NCBI GenBank assembly: GCA_947040435.1
Contig: CAMRBL010000007.1
Span: 1-45,723, forward strand
Direction: 5' to 3'
DNA: 45,723 nucleotides
Origin: an uncultured Rikenellaceae bacterium
GTDB lineage: Bacteria > Bacteroidota > Bacteroidia > Bacteroidales > Rikenellaceae
The notes under the pieces are model-generated. The model did not search any database. It saw only the letters and a program-made list of their open reading frames with translations, and was not told the DNA's origin. Within the stretch, counting starts at the first letter, position 1, and each line of letters starts with the position of its first letter. Positions 8,429-18,159 of this stretch are shown here, piece by piece. The position numbers and the translations under genes were made by a program.

Positions 8429-10150
8429 TTAAAGTTGCTCGTCTAAAACAGCTTTGAAAATATCTATATCTCCACAACATGAGTTCTTAATATACTCAAC
8501 GTGTGACGCAACTTGACTCTCTGCATACTTAGCATAAACTTGTGCCGAATTTCTATAATCATCAACCTCTGTCGATTGACGAAGCAATAGATAAGTAATA
8601 ACAATATGTCCTGCAATCTCAACTAATCTACGTGCATGGAAATCAATCTGCTCAGAGTCTCCAGAAGTAACTTGCGCAACGACTGTCTCATACTCTTCTC
8701 TCATTGAAACCAACTTCTTGTAGATAGAATCCATATCACTTGGATAACACTTCTCAGACTCATACTCCTTGATCTTAGTTAAGTAAGACCCAGTTGTTAC
8801 GTGTCTGATCGCTGCAATAACTTGTAGCTGAGATGTACCCTCATAGATGTTTGTGATACGTGCATCACGAACAATTCTCTCGATAGGGTAGTCCTTCATG
8901 TAACCCGAACCTCCATGAATCTGTAATGAGTCATAAGCAACCTGATTACAGTACTCACTTGTGAAGAGTTTCAATAGAGGGGTGAAACCATCCGATAACT
9001 TAGTATAAGCCTTCATCTCTGCACGCTCCTCTGGTGATAGTTTCCTATCTTTGCTTAGATGTGCGTAGTTTTTATATATCTCAACAAATCTAGCTGTCTC
9101 ATATAGTAATGCACGAGATCCATGAAGTTTAGCCTTCATATTACTTAGCATCTCATATACCGCAGGGAATTGAATGATAGGTTTGCCAAACTGCTCACGC
9201 TCGTTAGCATACTTCAATGCCTCACGATATGCAGCCTCACTAAGTCCTGTACTCTGCGCACCAATACCAATACGTGCAGCATTCATAAGTGACATAACAT
9301 ACTTGATAAGTCCCATCTTTCTATCTCCAACCAGTTGTGCTGGAGCATTTGTGAAGACAAGCTCACAAGTTGGTGAACCCTTAATTCCTAACTTATTCTC
9401 AATACGGCGAACCTTAACTGCTAAGTGTTTCTTATCATATACGAACATCGATAGACCACGTGCATCAGTAGTACCCTCCTCTGAACGAGCAAGAACTAGA
9501 GAAACTTCGCCATCTCCGTTAGTGATAAAACGCTTAACTCCATTAAGTAACCATGTGTTTTGCTCCTCATCCCAAGTAGCCTTTAGCATTACAGCTTGAA
9601 GGTCACTTCCCGCATCTGGCTCTGTAAGATCCATCGCACAAGTAGCTCCTGCTGAAACCATAGGTAAAAACTCAGACTTAATCTCCTCTGATGCAAACTC
9701 ATTTAGTGTCTCAGCACAGTCTTGTAGTCCCCAGATATTTCCAAAGCCTGCATCTGCACGTCCAACCATCTCATTTGCCATTACAAAGCAAATCAAAGGG
9801 AAATTTAATCCATCATATTTTCTTGGAAGTGTAAAACCAGATAAACCAGCTTGATTTAGAGCCTCAATGTTGCGTGCTGTACCCTCTGCATAAACAACTC
9901 TGTCATTTACAACGGTAGGTCCATCATGGTCAACACCCTCAGCATTTGGTCCTACAACATCTCCACAAACCTCTCCTACAATTGTAAGAACTCGTTTGTA
10001 GCTATCCATTGCATCTTCAAAGTCTGTTGGAGCATAATCATATTTGTCTTTATCCTCAAATCCCTTCTCTTTCAACTCCACAATCTTCTCCATCAATGGA
10101 TGGTTAAGGTGGTATTGTATATCTTTATTATCTAAAAAAAAGTTTGCCAT
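8429..10150 (-). CDS. Acyl-CoA dehydrogenase
   Basis: From ATG 10150 the protein is 573 residues and begins MANFFLDNKDIQYHL. An in-frame ATG at 10171 would add seven residues. Family motifs include AMDLTEPDAGSDLQ, GVKRFITNGD, EREQFGKPIIQFP, LQIHGGSGYMKDYPIER and RDARITNIYEGTSQLQ, which has the usual catalytic Glu region. The length (about 570-600) fits the long Bacteroidota/C-terminally extended group rather than the 380-residue short-chain enzymes. It oxidises an acyl-CoA to the enoyl-CoA with FAD and passes electrons to an electron-transfer flavoprotein, whose two subunits are encoded just upstream on the same strand (66-base gap). Chain-length preference cannot be read from sequence. Confidence 0.95.
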   Translation of the reverse strand: MANFFLDNKDIQYHLNHPLMEKIVELKEKGFEDKDKYDYAPTDFEDAMDSYKRVLTIVGEVCGDVVGPNAEGVDHDGPTVVNDRVVYAEGTARNIEALNQAGLSGFTLPRKYDGLNFPLICFVMANEMVGRADAGFGNIWGLQDCAETLNEFASEEIKSEFLPMVSAGATCAMDLTEPDAGSDLQAVMLKATWDEEQNTWLLNGVKRFITNGDGEVSLVLARSEEGTTDARGLSMFVYDKKHLAVKVRRIENKLGIKGSPTCELVFTNAPAQLVGDRKMGLIKYVMSLMNAARIGIGAQSTGLSEAAYREALKYANEREQFGKPIIQFPAVYEMLSNMKAKLHGSRALLYETARFVEIYKNYAHLSKDRKLSPEERAEMKAYTKLSDGFTPLLKLFTSEYCNQVAYDSLQIHGGSGYMKDYPIERIVRDARITNIYEGTSQLQVIAAIRHVTTGSYLTKIKEYESEKCYPSDMDSIYKKLVSMREEYETVVAQVTSGDSEQIDFHARRLVEIAGHIVITYLLLRQSTEVDDYRNSAQVYAKYAESQVASHVEYIKNSCCGDIDIFKAVLDEQL

Positions 10151-10216
10151 CGCTGTTCTCTTTAAGTTCATAACACTCTAAATATTGTGCCATGATAAAT
10201 GTAACAATAAATTATA

Positions 10217-11236
10217 TTACTTCGAGTTTTGCTTGTAATATTTAATCATCTTCGATACAACACTCATTACATCACCAGTAATTGCATAATCTGCAAGTTT
10301 ATTGATAGGTGCATCTGGGTCTGTATTGATTGAGATTATCATCGAAGATTCATCCATACCTGCGGTGTGCTGAATTTGACCTGAAATTCCACACGCAATA
10401 TATAATTTTGGTCTTACTGTTGTTCCTGTTTGACCAATTTGACGTGCGTGGTCTGAAAACCCTGCGTCAACTGCTGCTCTTGATGCTCCAACCTCTCCTC
10501 CAAGTACTTCGGCAAGCTCTGCAAGTAGTTTGAAGTTCTCCTTAGATCCAACGCCATAACCTCCAGCTACAATAACTGGTGATCCTTTGATGTTGATTTT
10601 GCGATCCTCAATCTGACGCTCAATTATCTTAACAACTAAATCTGTATCGTTAACAAATTTACTGTAATCAAGAACCTTAACTTCTCCTAGTCCTGGAGTC
10701 GCTGCTAGCTCTCTCTTCATAACTCCCTCACGTACAGTTGCCATTTGTGGTCTGTGGTCGGGGTTGATGATTGTTGCAATAATATTTCCTCCAAATGCTG
10801 GACGAATTTGATATAGTAAGTTTGTGTACTCTGTACCCGACTTATTATCTTTGTGGTTTCCAATTACTAGACTTGTACAGTCTGCTGTAAGACCACTATG
10901 AAGTGCCGATGATACACGTGGCGCAAGATCTCGTCCAATACTTGTTGCACCAAATAGTGCAATCTGTGGCTTCTCTTGTTCGAAAAGACCACAAGTTATT
11001 GACGTATGAGGAAGCGTGCGAAATGGTGCAAGCTCCTTATTATCTGCAACCCATATAGTGTCTGCTCCATGAAGAGCTAAATCTTTTTCAATTCCTGAAA
11101 GATTAGAGCCGATAACTAATGCCTCTAATTTACACCCTAACGTGTTTGCTAGTTCTCTTCCCTTTGTTAATAACTCTAAACTAACATCTGCGACAATGCC
11201 GTTCTCAAGTTCGCAATATACAATGATATTATTCAT
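10217..11236 (-). CDS. etfA: Electron transfer flavoprotein subunit alpha
   Basis: This 339-residue EtfA/FixB protein has the C-terminal FAD-binding domain clearly visible: VIVAGGYGVGSKENF, LGGEVGASRAAVDAGF, the RQIGQTGTTVRPKLYIACGI stretch, SGQIQHTAGM and INTDPDAPINKLADYAITGD. With EtfB it accepts electrons from acyl-CoA dehydrogenase. It lies 22 bases after etfB and 66 bases before the dehydrogenase gene, so the three are one functional unit. An electron-bifurcating role is possible given the clostridial-looking EtfB, but cannot be settled from this subunit. Confidence 0.96.
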   Translation of the reverse strand: MNNIIVYCELENGIVADVSLELLTKGRELANTLGCKLEALVIGSNLSGIEKDLALHGADTIWVADNKELAPFRTLPHTSITCGLFEQEKPQIALFGATSIGRDLAPRVSSALHSGLTADCTSLVIGNHKDNKSGTEYTNLLYQIRPAFGGNIIATIINPDHRPQMATVREGVMKRELAATPGLGEVKVLDYSKFVNDTDLVVKIIERQIEDRKINIKGSPVIVAGGYGVGSKENFKLLAELAEVLGGEVGASRAAVDAGFSDHARQIGQTGTTVRPKLYIACGISGQIQHTAGMDESSMIISINTDPDAPINKLADYAITGDVMSVVSKMIKYYKQNSK

Positions 11237-11258
11237 AAATTATACCCCCAAAAGTTTT

Positions 11259-12140
11259 CTATCCTAGCGTGTGGCTTGAGATAAGTTCGACCATAAGTTC
11301 ATTAATGTCAGCATCTGACGATGATAGTTTTTTAGAGTCTTTAGCTTGGAAAACAACATTCTCAATTGTTTTTACCTTAGTCGGCGAACCAACTAAACCT
11401 AACTCTACATCGTTAGCGTCAACATCTGCTACGCTCCACTCTTGGATCTTCAAGTAATCTTTGTTACCTGAAGCCGTTGTGATGTAGTCACTATTTAGTG
11501 CTTGTAGCTCACTCGGTGTTTTTGCGTGCTTATATTTCATAACACGTTTTGCATGTTGTGAACGACAATTTGGGGCAGATGCATTTACTGTAACAACCAG
11601 TGGGAAAGGTGACTCTACAACCTCAAATCCATGCTCCAAACGGCGCTTGATTGTTATGCTACTATCTGTTAAATTGATAATCTCTTCAGCATATGTTACC
11701 TGAGGGATATTTAATTTCTCTGCAACTTGTGGTCCTACTTGCGCAGTATCTCCGTCAATAGCTTGACGTCCAGCAACTATAACATCTGGGTTGATCTTCG
11801 CTAGTGCTCTTGATAGAGCATAAGACGTTGCCAAAGTATCTGATCCAGCAAATTTGCGGTCAGTTAATAAAATACCACTATCTGCTCCTCTATACATTGA
11901 ATCTCTCAATATATCCGCAGCTCGTGGTGGTCCCATAGTAAGGACTGTAACCTCACTACCTGCCGCCATGTCCTTCAAGACTAATGCCAACTCTAGCGCA
12001 TTTAGATCCTCTGGATTGAAAATTGCAGGAAGTGCAGCACGATTAACTGTACCATCAGCTTTCATAGCATCCTTTCCAACATTACGCGTGTCAGGTACCT
12101 GCTTAGCCAGTACAACTATTTTTAACGATTTTTCCATCAT
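11259..12140 (-). CDS. etfB: Electron transfer flavoprotein subunit beta
   Basis: This 293-residue EtfB/FixA protein starts MMEKSLKIVVLAKQVPDT; the second Met is an equally good start. Motifs are FNPEDLNALELAL, VTVLTMGPPRAADILRD, GILLTDRKFAGSDTLATSYA and VAGRQAIDGDTAQVGPQ. The MGPP, LLTDR-FAGSDTLATS and GRQAIDGDTAQVGP blocks are characteristic of the group that includes clostridial butyryl-CoA dehydrogenase partners, some of which bifurcate electrons. First gene of the etfB-etfA-acyl-CoA dehydrogenase unit. A plausible promoter lies just upstream. Confidence 0.96.
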   Translation of the reverse strand: MMEKSLKIVVLAKQVPDTRNVGKDAMKADGTVNRAALPAIFNPEDLNALELALVLKDMAAGSEVTVLTMGPPRAADILRDSMYRGADSGILLTDRKFAGSDTLATSYALSRALAKINPDVIVAGRQAIDGDTAQVGPQVAEKLNIPQVTYAEEIINLTDSSITIKRRLEHGFEVVESPFPLVVTVNASAPNCRSQHAKRVMKYKHAKTPSELQALNSDYITTASGNKDYLKIQEWSVADVDANDVELGLVGSPTKVKTIENVVFQAKDSKKLSSSDADINELMVELISSHTLG

Positions 12141-12160
12141 AATAAAAATATATTTATTTA

Positions 12161-12192
12161 CTAAGTTATATCTAAAATGTGTATGTCACAAA
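12161..12192 (-). promoter_or_regulatory. Candidate promoter of the etf-acyl-CoA dehydrogenase operon
   Basis: Minus-strand TTTG (12189-12192), 20 bases, then TAACTTAG (12161-12168), one mismatch from TAnnTTTG. Predicted start is close to the etfB ATG at 12140. Confidence 0.45.
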
Positions 12193-12236
12193 ATATCAAT
12201 ATATCCTCTATAACTTTTTTTGTCAGTTTGTATAAA

Positions 12237-12267
12237 CGCCCCTCTGTGTATCGACACTGAGGGGGCG
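12237..12267 (-). terminator. GC-rich hairpin after purA, likely terminator
   Basis: A near-perfect stem CGCCCCTC-TGTGT / ACACTGAGGGGGCG with an ATCG loop lies about 35 bases after the purA stop on the minus strand. It has one mismatch or bulge and only a short T-run (GTTTAT). It separates purA from the etf operon. Confidence 0.6.
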
Positions 12268-12302
12268 CATAGAACGGATATTTTTATAGAGGTGTGTGTC
12301 TG

Positions 12303-13565
12303 TTAACGAAAAATTGTCTCAGCTCTATCTGGTCCTACTGAGATAATCTTAATAGGTACGCCACACTCTTTTTCAATGAATTCAGCGTAATTGGTAAACT
12401 CTACTGGAAAGTCTTTATACTCTCTAATATCATTTATATCACAATTCCACCCCTTGAATTCCTTATATATAGGCTCAATAACAGCATCTGTTTCATATGG
12501 AAACTCGTCTGTCACAACGCCATTTATTTTATATCCAACTGCGATCTTCAGTGTCTCGAAATCGTTCAGAACATCGCTCTTCATCATAATCAACTCACTT
12601 ACTCCATTGATCATAACAGCATATTTTAGAGCAATAAGGTCTAACCATCCGCAACGTCTCTTACGTCCTGTTACAGAACCAAACTCACGTCCGATGTCAC
12701 ACATCTTGTCTCCTGTTGTGTCGAATAGCTCTGTTGGAAATGGTCCACTTCCAACCCTTGTGCAATATGCTTTGAAGATACCTTTAACCTCTCCAACTGA
12801 TGTTGGGGCGATACCCAATCCTGTACATGCTCCTGCACATATAGTATTAGATGAAGTTACAAATGGATATGATCCGAAATCTACATCAAGAAGTGTTCCT
12901 TGAGCTCCTTCGCATAGAACGGGTCTATCAGCTTGGATTAGCTTGTTAATCTCATACTCACTATCGACAAATGTAAACTTTTTCAAAAATTCAACTCCTT
13001 CAAACCATGTCTTCTCAAGATCCGATATCTCATAACTGAAGTTCATTCCCTTTAGTATCTCCTCGTGGCGAGACTTAGCTAGAGTGTAAACAGCTTCGAA
13101 ATTGTGTAGAATGTCTCCTACACGTACACCTGTACGACTAACTTTATCAGTGTATGTTGGGCCGATACCTTTTCCTGTAGTTCCTACTTTTGCATCGCCT
13201 TTTGCTGACTCATAGGCAGCATCAAGTACTCTGTGAGTAGGGAGGATTAGGTGTGCTTTTTTCGAAATGCGTAGTCTCTCTGTTAGATCGTGACCTGAAG
13301 CGGCTAGTGCCTCTGCTTCTGCTTTAAATAACGCAGGGTCAATAACAACTCCGTTACCGATAATATTAATTTTATCGCCTTGGAATATCCCTGAGGGGAT
13401 AGATCTTAGTACGTATTTCTGACCCTCAAATTCAAGAGTATGCCCTGCATTGGGACCACCCTGAAAACGAGCAACCACATCATAGTTTGGTGTTAGTACA
13501 TCGACAACCTTTCCTTTGCCTTCGTCACCCCATTGTAGACCTAGAATTACATCAACTTTTTTCAT
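12303..13565 (-). CDS. purA: Adenylosuccinate synthetase
   Basis: This 420-residue protein has the family's usual length. It makes adenylosuccinate from IMP and aspartate using GTP, the first committed step to AMP. Motifs are the N-terminal GLQWGDEGKGKVVD loop with the catalytic Asp, FQGGPNAGHT with the catalytic His, TTGKGIGPTYTDKVSR, CEGAQGTLLDVDFGSYPFVT, and GRKRRCGWLDLIALKYA. The C-terminal base-binding part ends SVGPDRAETIFR. It is a single gene with its own -7 element upstream and a hairpin downstream. Confidence 0.98.
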   Translation of the reverse strand: MKKVDVILGLQWGDEGKGKVVDVLTPNYDVVARFQGGPNAGHTLEFEGQKYVLRSIPSGIFQGDKINIIGNGVVIDPALFKAEAEALAASGHDLTERLRISKKAHLILPTHRVLDAAYESAKGDAKVGTTGKGIGPTYTDKVSRTGVRVGDILHNFEAVYTLAKSRHEEILKGMNFSYEISDLEKTWFEGVEFLKKFTFVDSEYEINKLIQADRPVLCEGAQGTLLDVDFGSYPFVTSSNTICAGACTGLGIAPTSVGEVKGIFKAYCTRVGSGPFPTELFDTTGDKMCDIGREFGSVTGRKRRCGWLDLIALKYAVMINGVSELIMMKSDVLNDFETLKIAVGYKINGVVTDEFPYETDAVIEPIYKEFKGWNCDINDIREYKDFPVEFTNYAEFIEKECGVPIKIISVGPDRAETIFR

Positions 13566-13889
13566 TATTGTTTTATTAAGCTTCCTTAAATGTTATTTAG
13601 TGTAGCACATTTATATTTATAAATGAAGTATCACGTTTGATAAAAACGCAAATTACCTCCAAAGCTACTGCTTTTTATCTTAAAAAAAAATAAAAAGAGA
13701 ATTTTAACACAAAATAAAAAGTGTGTTTAATTTTTAGTATTATATCACAAACTTCCATAATTGTGACTTAAATCGATCTCTTTTGTATCTATATATGACT
13801 AATTCAGGGCGCTTTTTAAGGCACTTGGGAGTAAATTTATTGTGTCTTTTCAATAAAAAGACTACCTTAGTGGTCTAATTTAATATATT
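13566..13889. other. Divergent intergenic region between purA and the TPR gene, no gene seen
   Basis: This AT-rich spacer of 324 bases has no open frame of note. It holds the purA -7 element (13660-13667, minus) and a small hairpin AGACTAC-CTTA-GTGGTCT at 13859-13876 in the leader of the TPR gene. I saw no clear TAnnTTTG promoter for the TPR gene. Confidence 0.6.
13660..13667 (-). promoter_or_regulatory. -7 promoter element of purA
   Basis: TAGCTTTG on the minus strand matches TAnnTTTG exactly. The usual -33 position holds only A/T sequence, so support is from the -7 box alone. The leader would be about 85 bases. Confidence 0.4.
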
Positions 13890-15881
13890 ATGTTCAGAAC
13901 TATTGTTATATCTATAATATTATCTATTGTTGTATTTTCTGACCTCTCTGCACAGTTAGATAAAACATACTTCTATTACGTAGGTCGTAGACATTTAGTT
14001 AATAATAATTACGAAGATGCAATTCGAACTCTAAACGTCCTGCTGAAAGTTGATAAAAAAGCACATGAGGGATACTTCTTGAGAGGGGTTGCAAAGTATA
14101 ACCTTGATGACCTAATGGGGGCAGAACTCGACTTCTCTACGGCAATAGAGTTTAATCCAGTCTTTACAATGGCGTATCAATATAGAGCAATTACTCGACT
14201 TCAGTTCGGAAACTATGACGACGCACTAAAGGATTTTCAAGAGGCAATTGACCTGAGACCTGATGTTGCTAGTCCATATTACAGTAGAGGAATAACTTAT
14301 ACTCTAAATAAACAGTACGATAAAGCTATAAAGGATTTTGACCAGTTTATCAAACAAGAGAGCATGGTCTCATTCGCATACATACATCGTGGGGATGCAT
14401 ACTTGCTGATGCAAGATACTGTCGCTGCTATGAAAGATTATAATAAAGCAATCGTGACAAACCGAAATGAACCTAATGGATACAATAAAAGAGGTAGAAT
14501 CCTAATGGAGCAAGATAGCGTTGAGTTGGCTATTGAAGACTTTAACAAGGCTGTAATGTGTGATACAACGTACATACCATCTTACTTTAATAGAGCAATT
14601 GCTCTGTCATCTGTTTACAAATTAAATGAATCGTTAGATGATTTCGATAAAGTTATTGAGCTAGACTCTACTAATTCGCTAGCATATTTCAATCGTGCAC
14701 TTGTTCGTTCGCAGATTGGAGACTACAATAATGCATTAGAGGATTATAATAATGTTGCAAAATATAGTGTGGGTAATGTGTTAGTATACTTTAATAGAGC
14801 TCTGCTATACTCAAAGCTTGGAGACCTAGAGAGTGCTATTGAGGACTACTCTAGAGCTATATCTATATACCCAGACTTCGCTAATGCTTACCTTAACAGA
14901 GCAGGACTAAAGTATAGAATGAATGACATTAGAGGGGCTAAGAGAGATAAAGAGATTGCAGAGAATAAAATTTACGAGTATAAAGATAAACTAAAAAATA
15001 GAGCCTATTCTATTTATGCAGATACTTCGAGAGATTTTAATAAATTATTATCCTTCGAGACAAAATTGACGGGAAGTAACTTCAAAAAAATGGGGGTGAG
15101 TCAAGATAATATATCTCTCCTACCTCTGTTTAGATTCTCTATTGCTGGAGCTGATACTACAAAACAACAGCTCGATCCTGAACGCTACTGGTTGCCAAGG
15201 GTTGAGGAGTTTAAAAGTGAGATTAAAAATCCAAGTATCATTTTAACTAACAAAAATTGTATCTTGTCGCCAGACTCCATCGTGAAAATAGATAGATCAA
15301 TAGCCCAGAATATAACAAATCATATTAATGACTGGGAGATGTTATTTAAGCTGAGTATTACACAATCGTTAATTAAACAGTACACAAATTCCGTAAATAC
15401 TTACACACAAGCAATTGAGATGAATCCATCATCTCCATTCCTGTACCTGAATAGAAGTACAGTGAAGAGTGAAATGATAGACTTTATATCGTCTATTGAT
15501 AACTCGTACAGTAATATTACTATAAGTAGAGACCCTGCAAATAGATTGAATAATAGATTCAATAACAGAATTTATAACTATGATGATGCAATTGAGGATT
15601 TGAATAAAGCAATAAGACTATATCCAGAGTTTGCTCACCTATATTATAATAGAGCGAATCTTCAAGCTCTTTCGGGTCGATTCCCTGAGGCTTACGGAGA
15701 CTATTCGACAGCTTTGAAATTGTGGGGGAATTTCCCTGAAGCCTACTATAATAGAGGTTTAGTTCAGATATTGATGAAGGATACACGAAAAGGGTGTTTG
15801 GATATGAGTAAAGCTGGGGAGCTAGGGATAAAAGAGGCGTACACCGTGCTCAAAATATATGCTAACAATAATTTAAACTAA
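13890..15881 (+). CDS. Secreted tetratricopeptide-repeat (TPR) protein
   Basis: This 663-residue protein has a Sec signal peptide (MFRTIVISIILSIVVFSDLSAQ). About ten TPR units run from residue 25 to about 370, repeating A-x-x-D-x-x-x-A-I-x-x-x-P-x-x-x-x-A-Y-x-x-R-A patterns such as YNLDDLMGAELDFSTAIEFN and KLGDLESAIEDYSRAISIYP. A less regular segment (about 370-500) has predicted extended structure. Three further TPRs (about 500-655) then follow, ending in a CLDMSKAGELG-type unit. TPR proteins are scaffolds for protein-protein contact. An outer periplasmic or envelope location is likely. It is followed after 11 bases by an MFS transporter gene, so the two are probably co-transcribed, but no joint function is evident. 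Confidence 0.92.
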   Translation: MFRTIVISIILSIVVFSDLSAQLDKTYFYYVGRRHLVNNNYEDAIRTLNVLLKVDKKAHEGYFLRGVAKYNLDDLMGAELDFSTAIEFNPVFTMAYQYRAITRLQFGNYDDALKDFQEAIDLRPDVASPYYSRGITYTLNKQYDKAIKDFDQFIKQESMVSFAYIHRGDAYLLMQDTVAAMKDYNKAIVTNRNEPNGYNKRGRILMEQDSVELAIEDFNKAVMCDTTYIPSYFNRAIALSSVYKLNESLDDFDKVIELDSTNSLAYFNRALVRSQIGDYNNALEDYNNVAKYSVGNVLVYFNRALLYSKLGDLESAIEDYSRAISIYPDFANAYLNRAGLKYRMNDIRGAKRDKEIAENKIYEYKDKLKNRAYSIYADTSRDFNKLLSFETKLTGSNFKKMGVSQDNISLLPLFRFSIAGADTTKQQLDPERYWLPRVEEFKSEIKNPSIILTNKNCILSPDSIVKIDRSIAQNITNHINDWEMLFKLSITQSLIKQYTNSVNTYTQAIEMNPSSPFLYLNRSTVKSEMIDFISSIDNSYSNITISRDPANRLNNRFNNRIYNYDDAIEDLNKAIRLYPEFAHLYYNRANLQALSGRFPEAYGDYSTALKLWGNFPEAYYNRGLVQILMKDTRKGCLDMSKAGELGIKEAYTVLKIYANNNLN

Positions 15882-15892
15882 AGTATAATAAA

Positions 15893-17281
15893 ATGACTGA
15901 AAAATTACAAAAAAAATTAAGTGACAGCCCTAGCGCAAGATGGGCGGCATTGATGCTGGTATCTCTAATGATGTTCGCAGCATATATGTTTGTAGATGTA
16001 TTATCTCCTCTCCAAACTATGTTGGAGACAGATTTAGGGTGGAGTCCTGAGACATATGGTACGGTGTCTGGATCGGCATATGTGTTAAATGTATTCATCG
16101 GATTCCTTATTATCGCAGGTATTATACTCGATAAAATGGGAGTTAGATTTACAGGTTTATTATCTGCATGTTTGATGATTATTGGTGCACTAATTAAGTT
16201 ATATGCAATTACGGAATACTTCCGTAATGGAGGGTTTGGATATGACTTCTTAAACTCATTCTTTACGTCGATACCAGTAAGTGCAAAGTTAGTTTGTGTA
16301 GGTTTTGCGATATTTGGTTGTGGTTTGGAGATGGCGGGTATTACTGTTTCTAAAGCGATCGTAAAGTGGTTTAGAGGTAAAGAACTCGCTTTAGCAATGG
16401 GTATTGAGATGGCTATCGCTAGATTAGGCGTATTCGTTGTTTTTAGATTGTCTCCTGAAATCGCAAATAGTGCGGATCCTTCTGTTGTGAAACCTGTAGC
16501 AGTTGTCTGCCTATTTCTATGTATTGGACTACTATCTTATATCGTTTTCTCTTTGATGGATAAAAAATTAGACTCTCAAATCGGTCATATTGAGCAGTCG
16601 GAAGAGGAGCAATTCAAAATATCTGATATTGGTAGATTGTTTACTAGTAAACCTTTTATGATTATTGCTTTCCTTTGTGTGCTTTATTACTCTGCAATAT
16701 TCCCTTTCCAGAAGTTTGCAACGTCAATGCTCGAGAATAGATTGGATATATCTACTGCTGATGCAGCGGGGCTATTTTCATGGTTCCCAATCGGTGCTAT
16801 GGTGTTAACTCCATTCTTAGGTGCATTCCTAGATTATAAAGGAAAAGGTGCTACAATGTTAATTTTTGGTGCTATATTGGTGTGCTTATGTCACCTTACA
16901 TTTGCATTAGTTCCATTAACGCAGACAATAGCATATATAGCGATAGTTCTTTTGGGTATATCATTCTCATTAGTGCCTGCTGCTCTTTGGCCATCTGTAC
17001 CAAAATTAGTCGCTGATAGATATTTAGGTTCGGCATATTCAGTGATATTTTGGATCCAAAATATAGGTCTTATGTTATTCCCTATTGTTATTGGATGGGC
17101 TCTTAAAGTGTCAAACCCTGGGGTGTCTGAGAAGATTGCTATGGGTGAGGATATAGCTTATGACTACACTGTCCCAATGTTGATATTTGCTTCACTAGGT
17201 GTACTTGCATTCTTCTTAGGTTTGATGCTTAAAATGCAAGATAAAAAACATAACTACGGTCTTGAAAAACCAAACGTATAA
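15893..17281 (+). CDS. Major facilitator superfamily transporter
   Basis: This 462-residue, very hydrophobic protein has about twelve predicted membrane helices, starting with ARWAALMLVSLMMFAAYMFVD. The two halves are separated by an acidic cytoplasmic loop (about 225-250, KLDSQIGHIEQSEEEQF). MFS loop signatures include ILDKMGVRFTG after helix 2 and GAFLDYKGKGAT in the second half. Substrate is unknown; the sequence is of the broad anion/organic-solute MFS type seen in many Bacteroidales. Its start lies 11 bases after the TPR gene stop and a strong terminator follows. Confidence 0.92.
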   Translation: MTEKLQKKLSDSPSARWAALMLVSLMMFAAYMFVDVLSPLQTMLETDLGWSPETYGTVSGSAYVLNVFIGFLIIAGIILDKMGVRFTGLLSACLMIIGALIKLYAITEYFRNGGFGYDFLNSFFTSIPVSAKLVCVGFAIFGCGLEMAGITVSKAIVKWFRGKELALAMGIEMAIARLGVFVVFRLSPEIANSADPSVVKPVAVVCLFLCIGLLSYIVFSLMDKKLDSQIGHIEQSEEEQFKISDIGRLFTSKPFMIIAFLCVLYYSAIFPFQKFATSMLENRLDISTADAAGLFSWFPIGAMVLTPFLGAFLDYKGKGATMLIFGAILVCLCHLTFALVPLTQTIAYIAIVLLGISFSLVPAALWPSVPKLVADRYLGSAYSVIFWIQNIGLMLFPIVIGWALKVSNPGVSEKIAMGEDIAYDYTVPMLIFASLGVLAFFLGLMLKMQDKKHNYGLEKPNV

Positions 17282-17346
17282 AATATCGTGTGATATTGAT
17301 CGCTGCCATCCAGCAGTGTTAGCGTACTAGATATGTTTTATTAATC

Positions 17347-17400
17347 AAAAAAAAAGATTAAAATGAGAGCTGTATAGGCTAGCATTTTAATCTTTTTTTT
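17347..17400. terminator. Bidirectional terminator between the MFS and rsmG genes
   Basis: AAAAAAAAGATTAAAATG (17347-17364) pairs perfectly with CATTTTAATCTTTTTTTT (17383-17400), leaving an 18-base loop. The A- and T-runs serve both convergent transcripts. Confidence 0.93.
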
Positions 17401-17456
17401 ATATTTAAATCTTAATCAATAATAGAGATGTGTTAAGTATTGAGATAAATATGTAA

Positions 17457-18077
17457 CTATTTTTTTATAAAGATAATCTTCTTAGTCTCGAAGAACTCCT
17501 CATCAAAAATATCTGCGATAGAGTATATAGTACATTTCTTTCTTGTCAACCCAAGCTCCTCAGCAAGGTCTCCGCCTTTCAGCGCAATGATGCCATTGGG
17601 TAGAGTGCCACTTTGTCCACGCTCTATCTTTGTCCATACCCAATTAATAAAGCTACTCATGTCTGTAACAGCTCTGCTTATTACGTAGTCAAAATGTCTG
17701 TGTACCGACTCTACACGAGCATTTATAGGTGTTACATTCAGTAGCCCAAGCTCTTTACTGACTCCATTAACAACTGTGATCTTCTTCGCAATCGAGTCTA
17801 CACATGTGAAACTTACTTTAGGAAATAGAATAGCTAGAGGGATAGATGGGAATCCACCGCCACACCCTACGTCTAGTACCTTAGCTCCCGCTTCAAATTC
17901 GCAGATCTTTGCAATTGACAGTGAGTGAAGAACATGGTGTAGGTAGAGCTGACTAAAGTCTTTACGTGAAACAACATTTATTTTACTATTCCAATCAGCA
18001 TATATATCGTATAGAGCTGCAAATTGTCTATATTGCTCTTCCGTAAGATTCGGAAAATATTTCTTAATTAAATCCAT
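17457..18077 (-). CDS. rsmG: 16S rRNA (guanine-527-N7)-methyltransferase
   Basis: This 206-residue SAM-dependent methyltransferase is the typical length of RsmG/GidB. The SAM-binding motif I is KVLDVGCGGGFPSIPLAI. Family-specific stretches include NVVSRKDFSQLYLHHVLHSL near the N-terminus, FTCVDSIAKK, ARVE, and DYVISRAVTDMSSF. RsmG adds N7-methyl to G527 in the 530 loop of 16S rRNA; its loss gives low-level streptomycin resistance in other bacteria. It lies 82 bases downstream of the ECF sigma gene on the same strand. Confidence 0.95.
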   Translation of the reverse strand: MDLIKKYFPNLTEEQYRQFAALYDIYADWNSKINVVSRKDFSQLYLHHVLHSLSIAKICEFEAGAKVLDVGCGGGFPSIPLAILFPKVSFTCVDSIAKKITVVNGVSKELGLLNVTPINARVESVHRHFDYVISRAVTDMSSFINWVWTKIERGQSGTLPNGIIALKGGDLAEELGLTRKKCTIYSIADIFDEEFFETKKIIFIKK

Positions 18078-18159
18078 AAGTTTATTGTAAAATGGGTTAA
18101 ACTGCTTAGGCAGTATATATTATTTGTTGAGGTGAATGCATCTCTTGTTACAGTAGCAG

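Noticed and set aside
9174..9599. Open plus-strand frame of 141 codons
   Set aside because: It is antisense to the acyl-CoA dehydrogenase gene and has no recognisable protein features.
12391..12903. Open plus-strand frame of 170 codons
   Set aside because: It is antisense to purA, whose identity is certain; no promoter or family pattern supports it.
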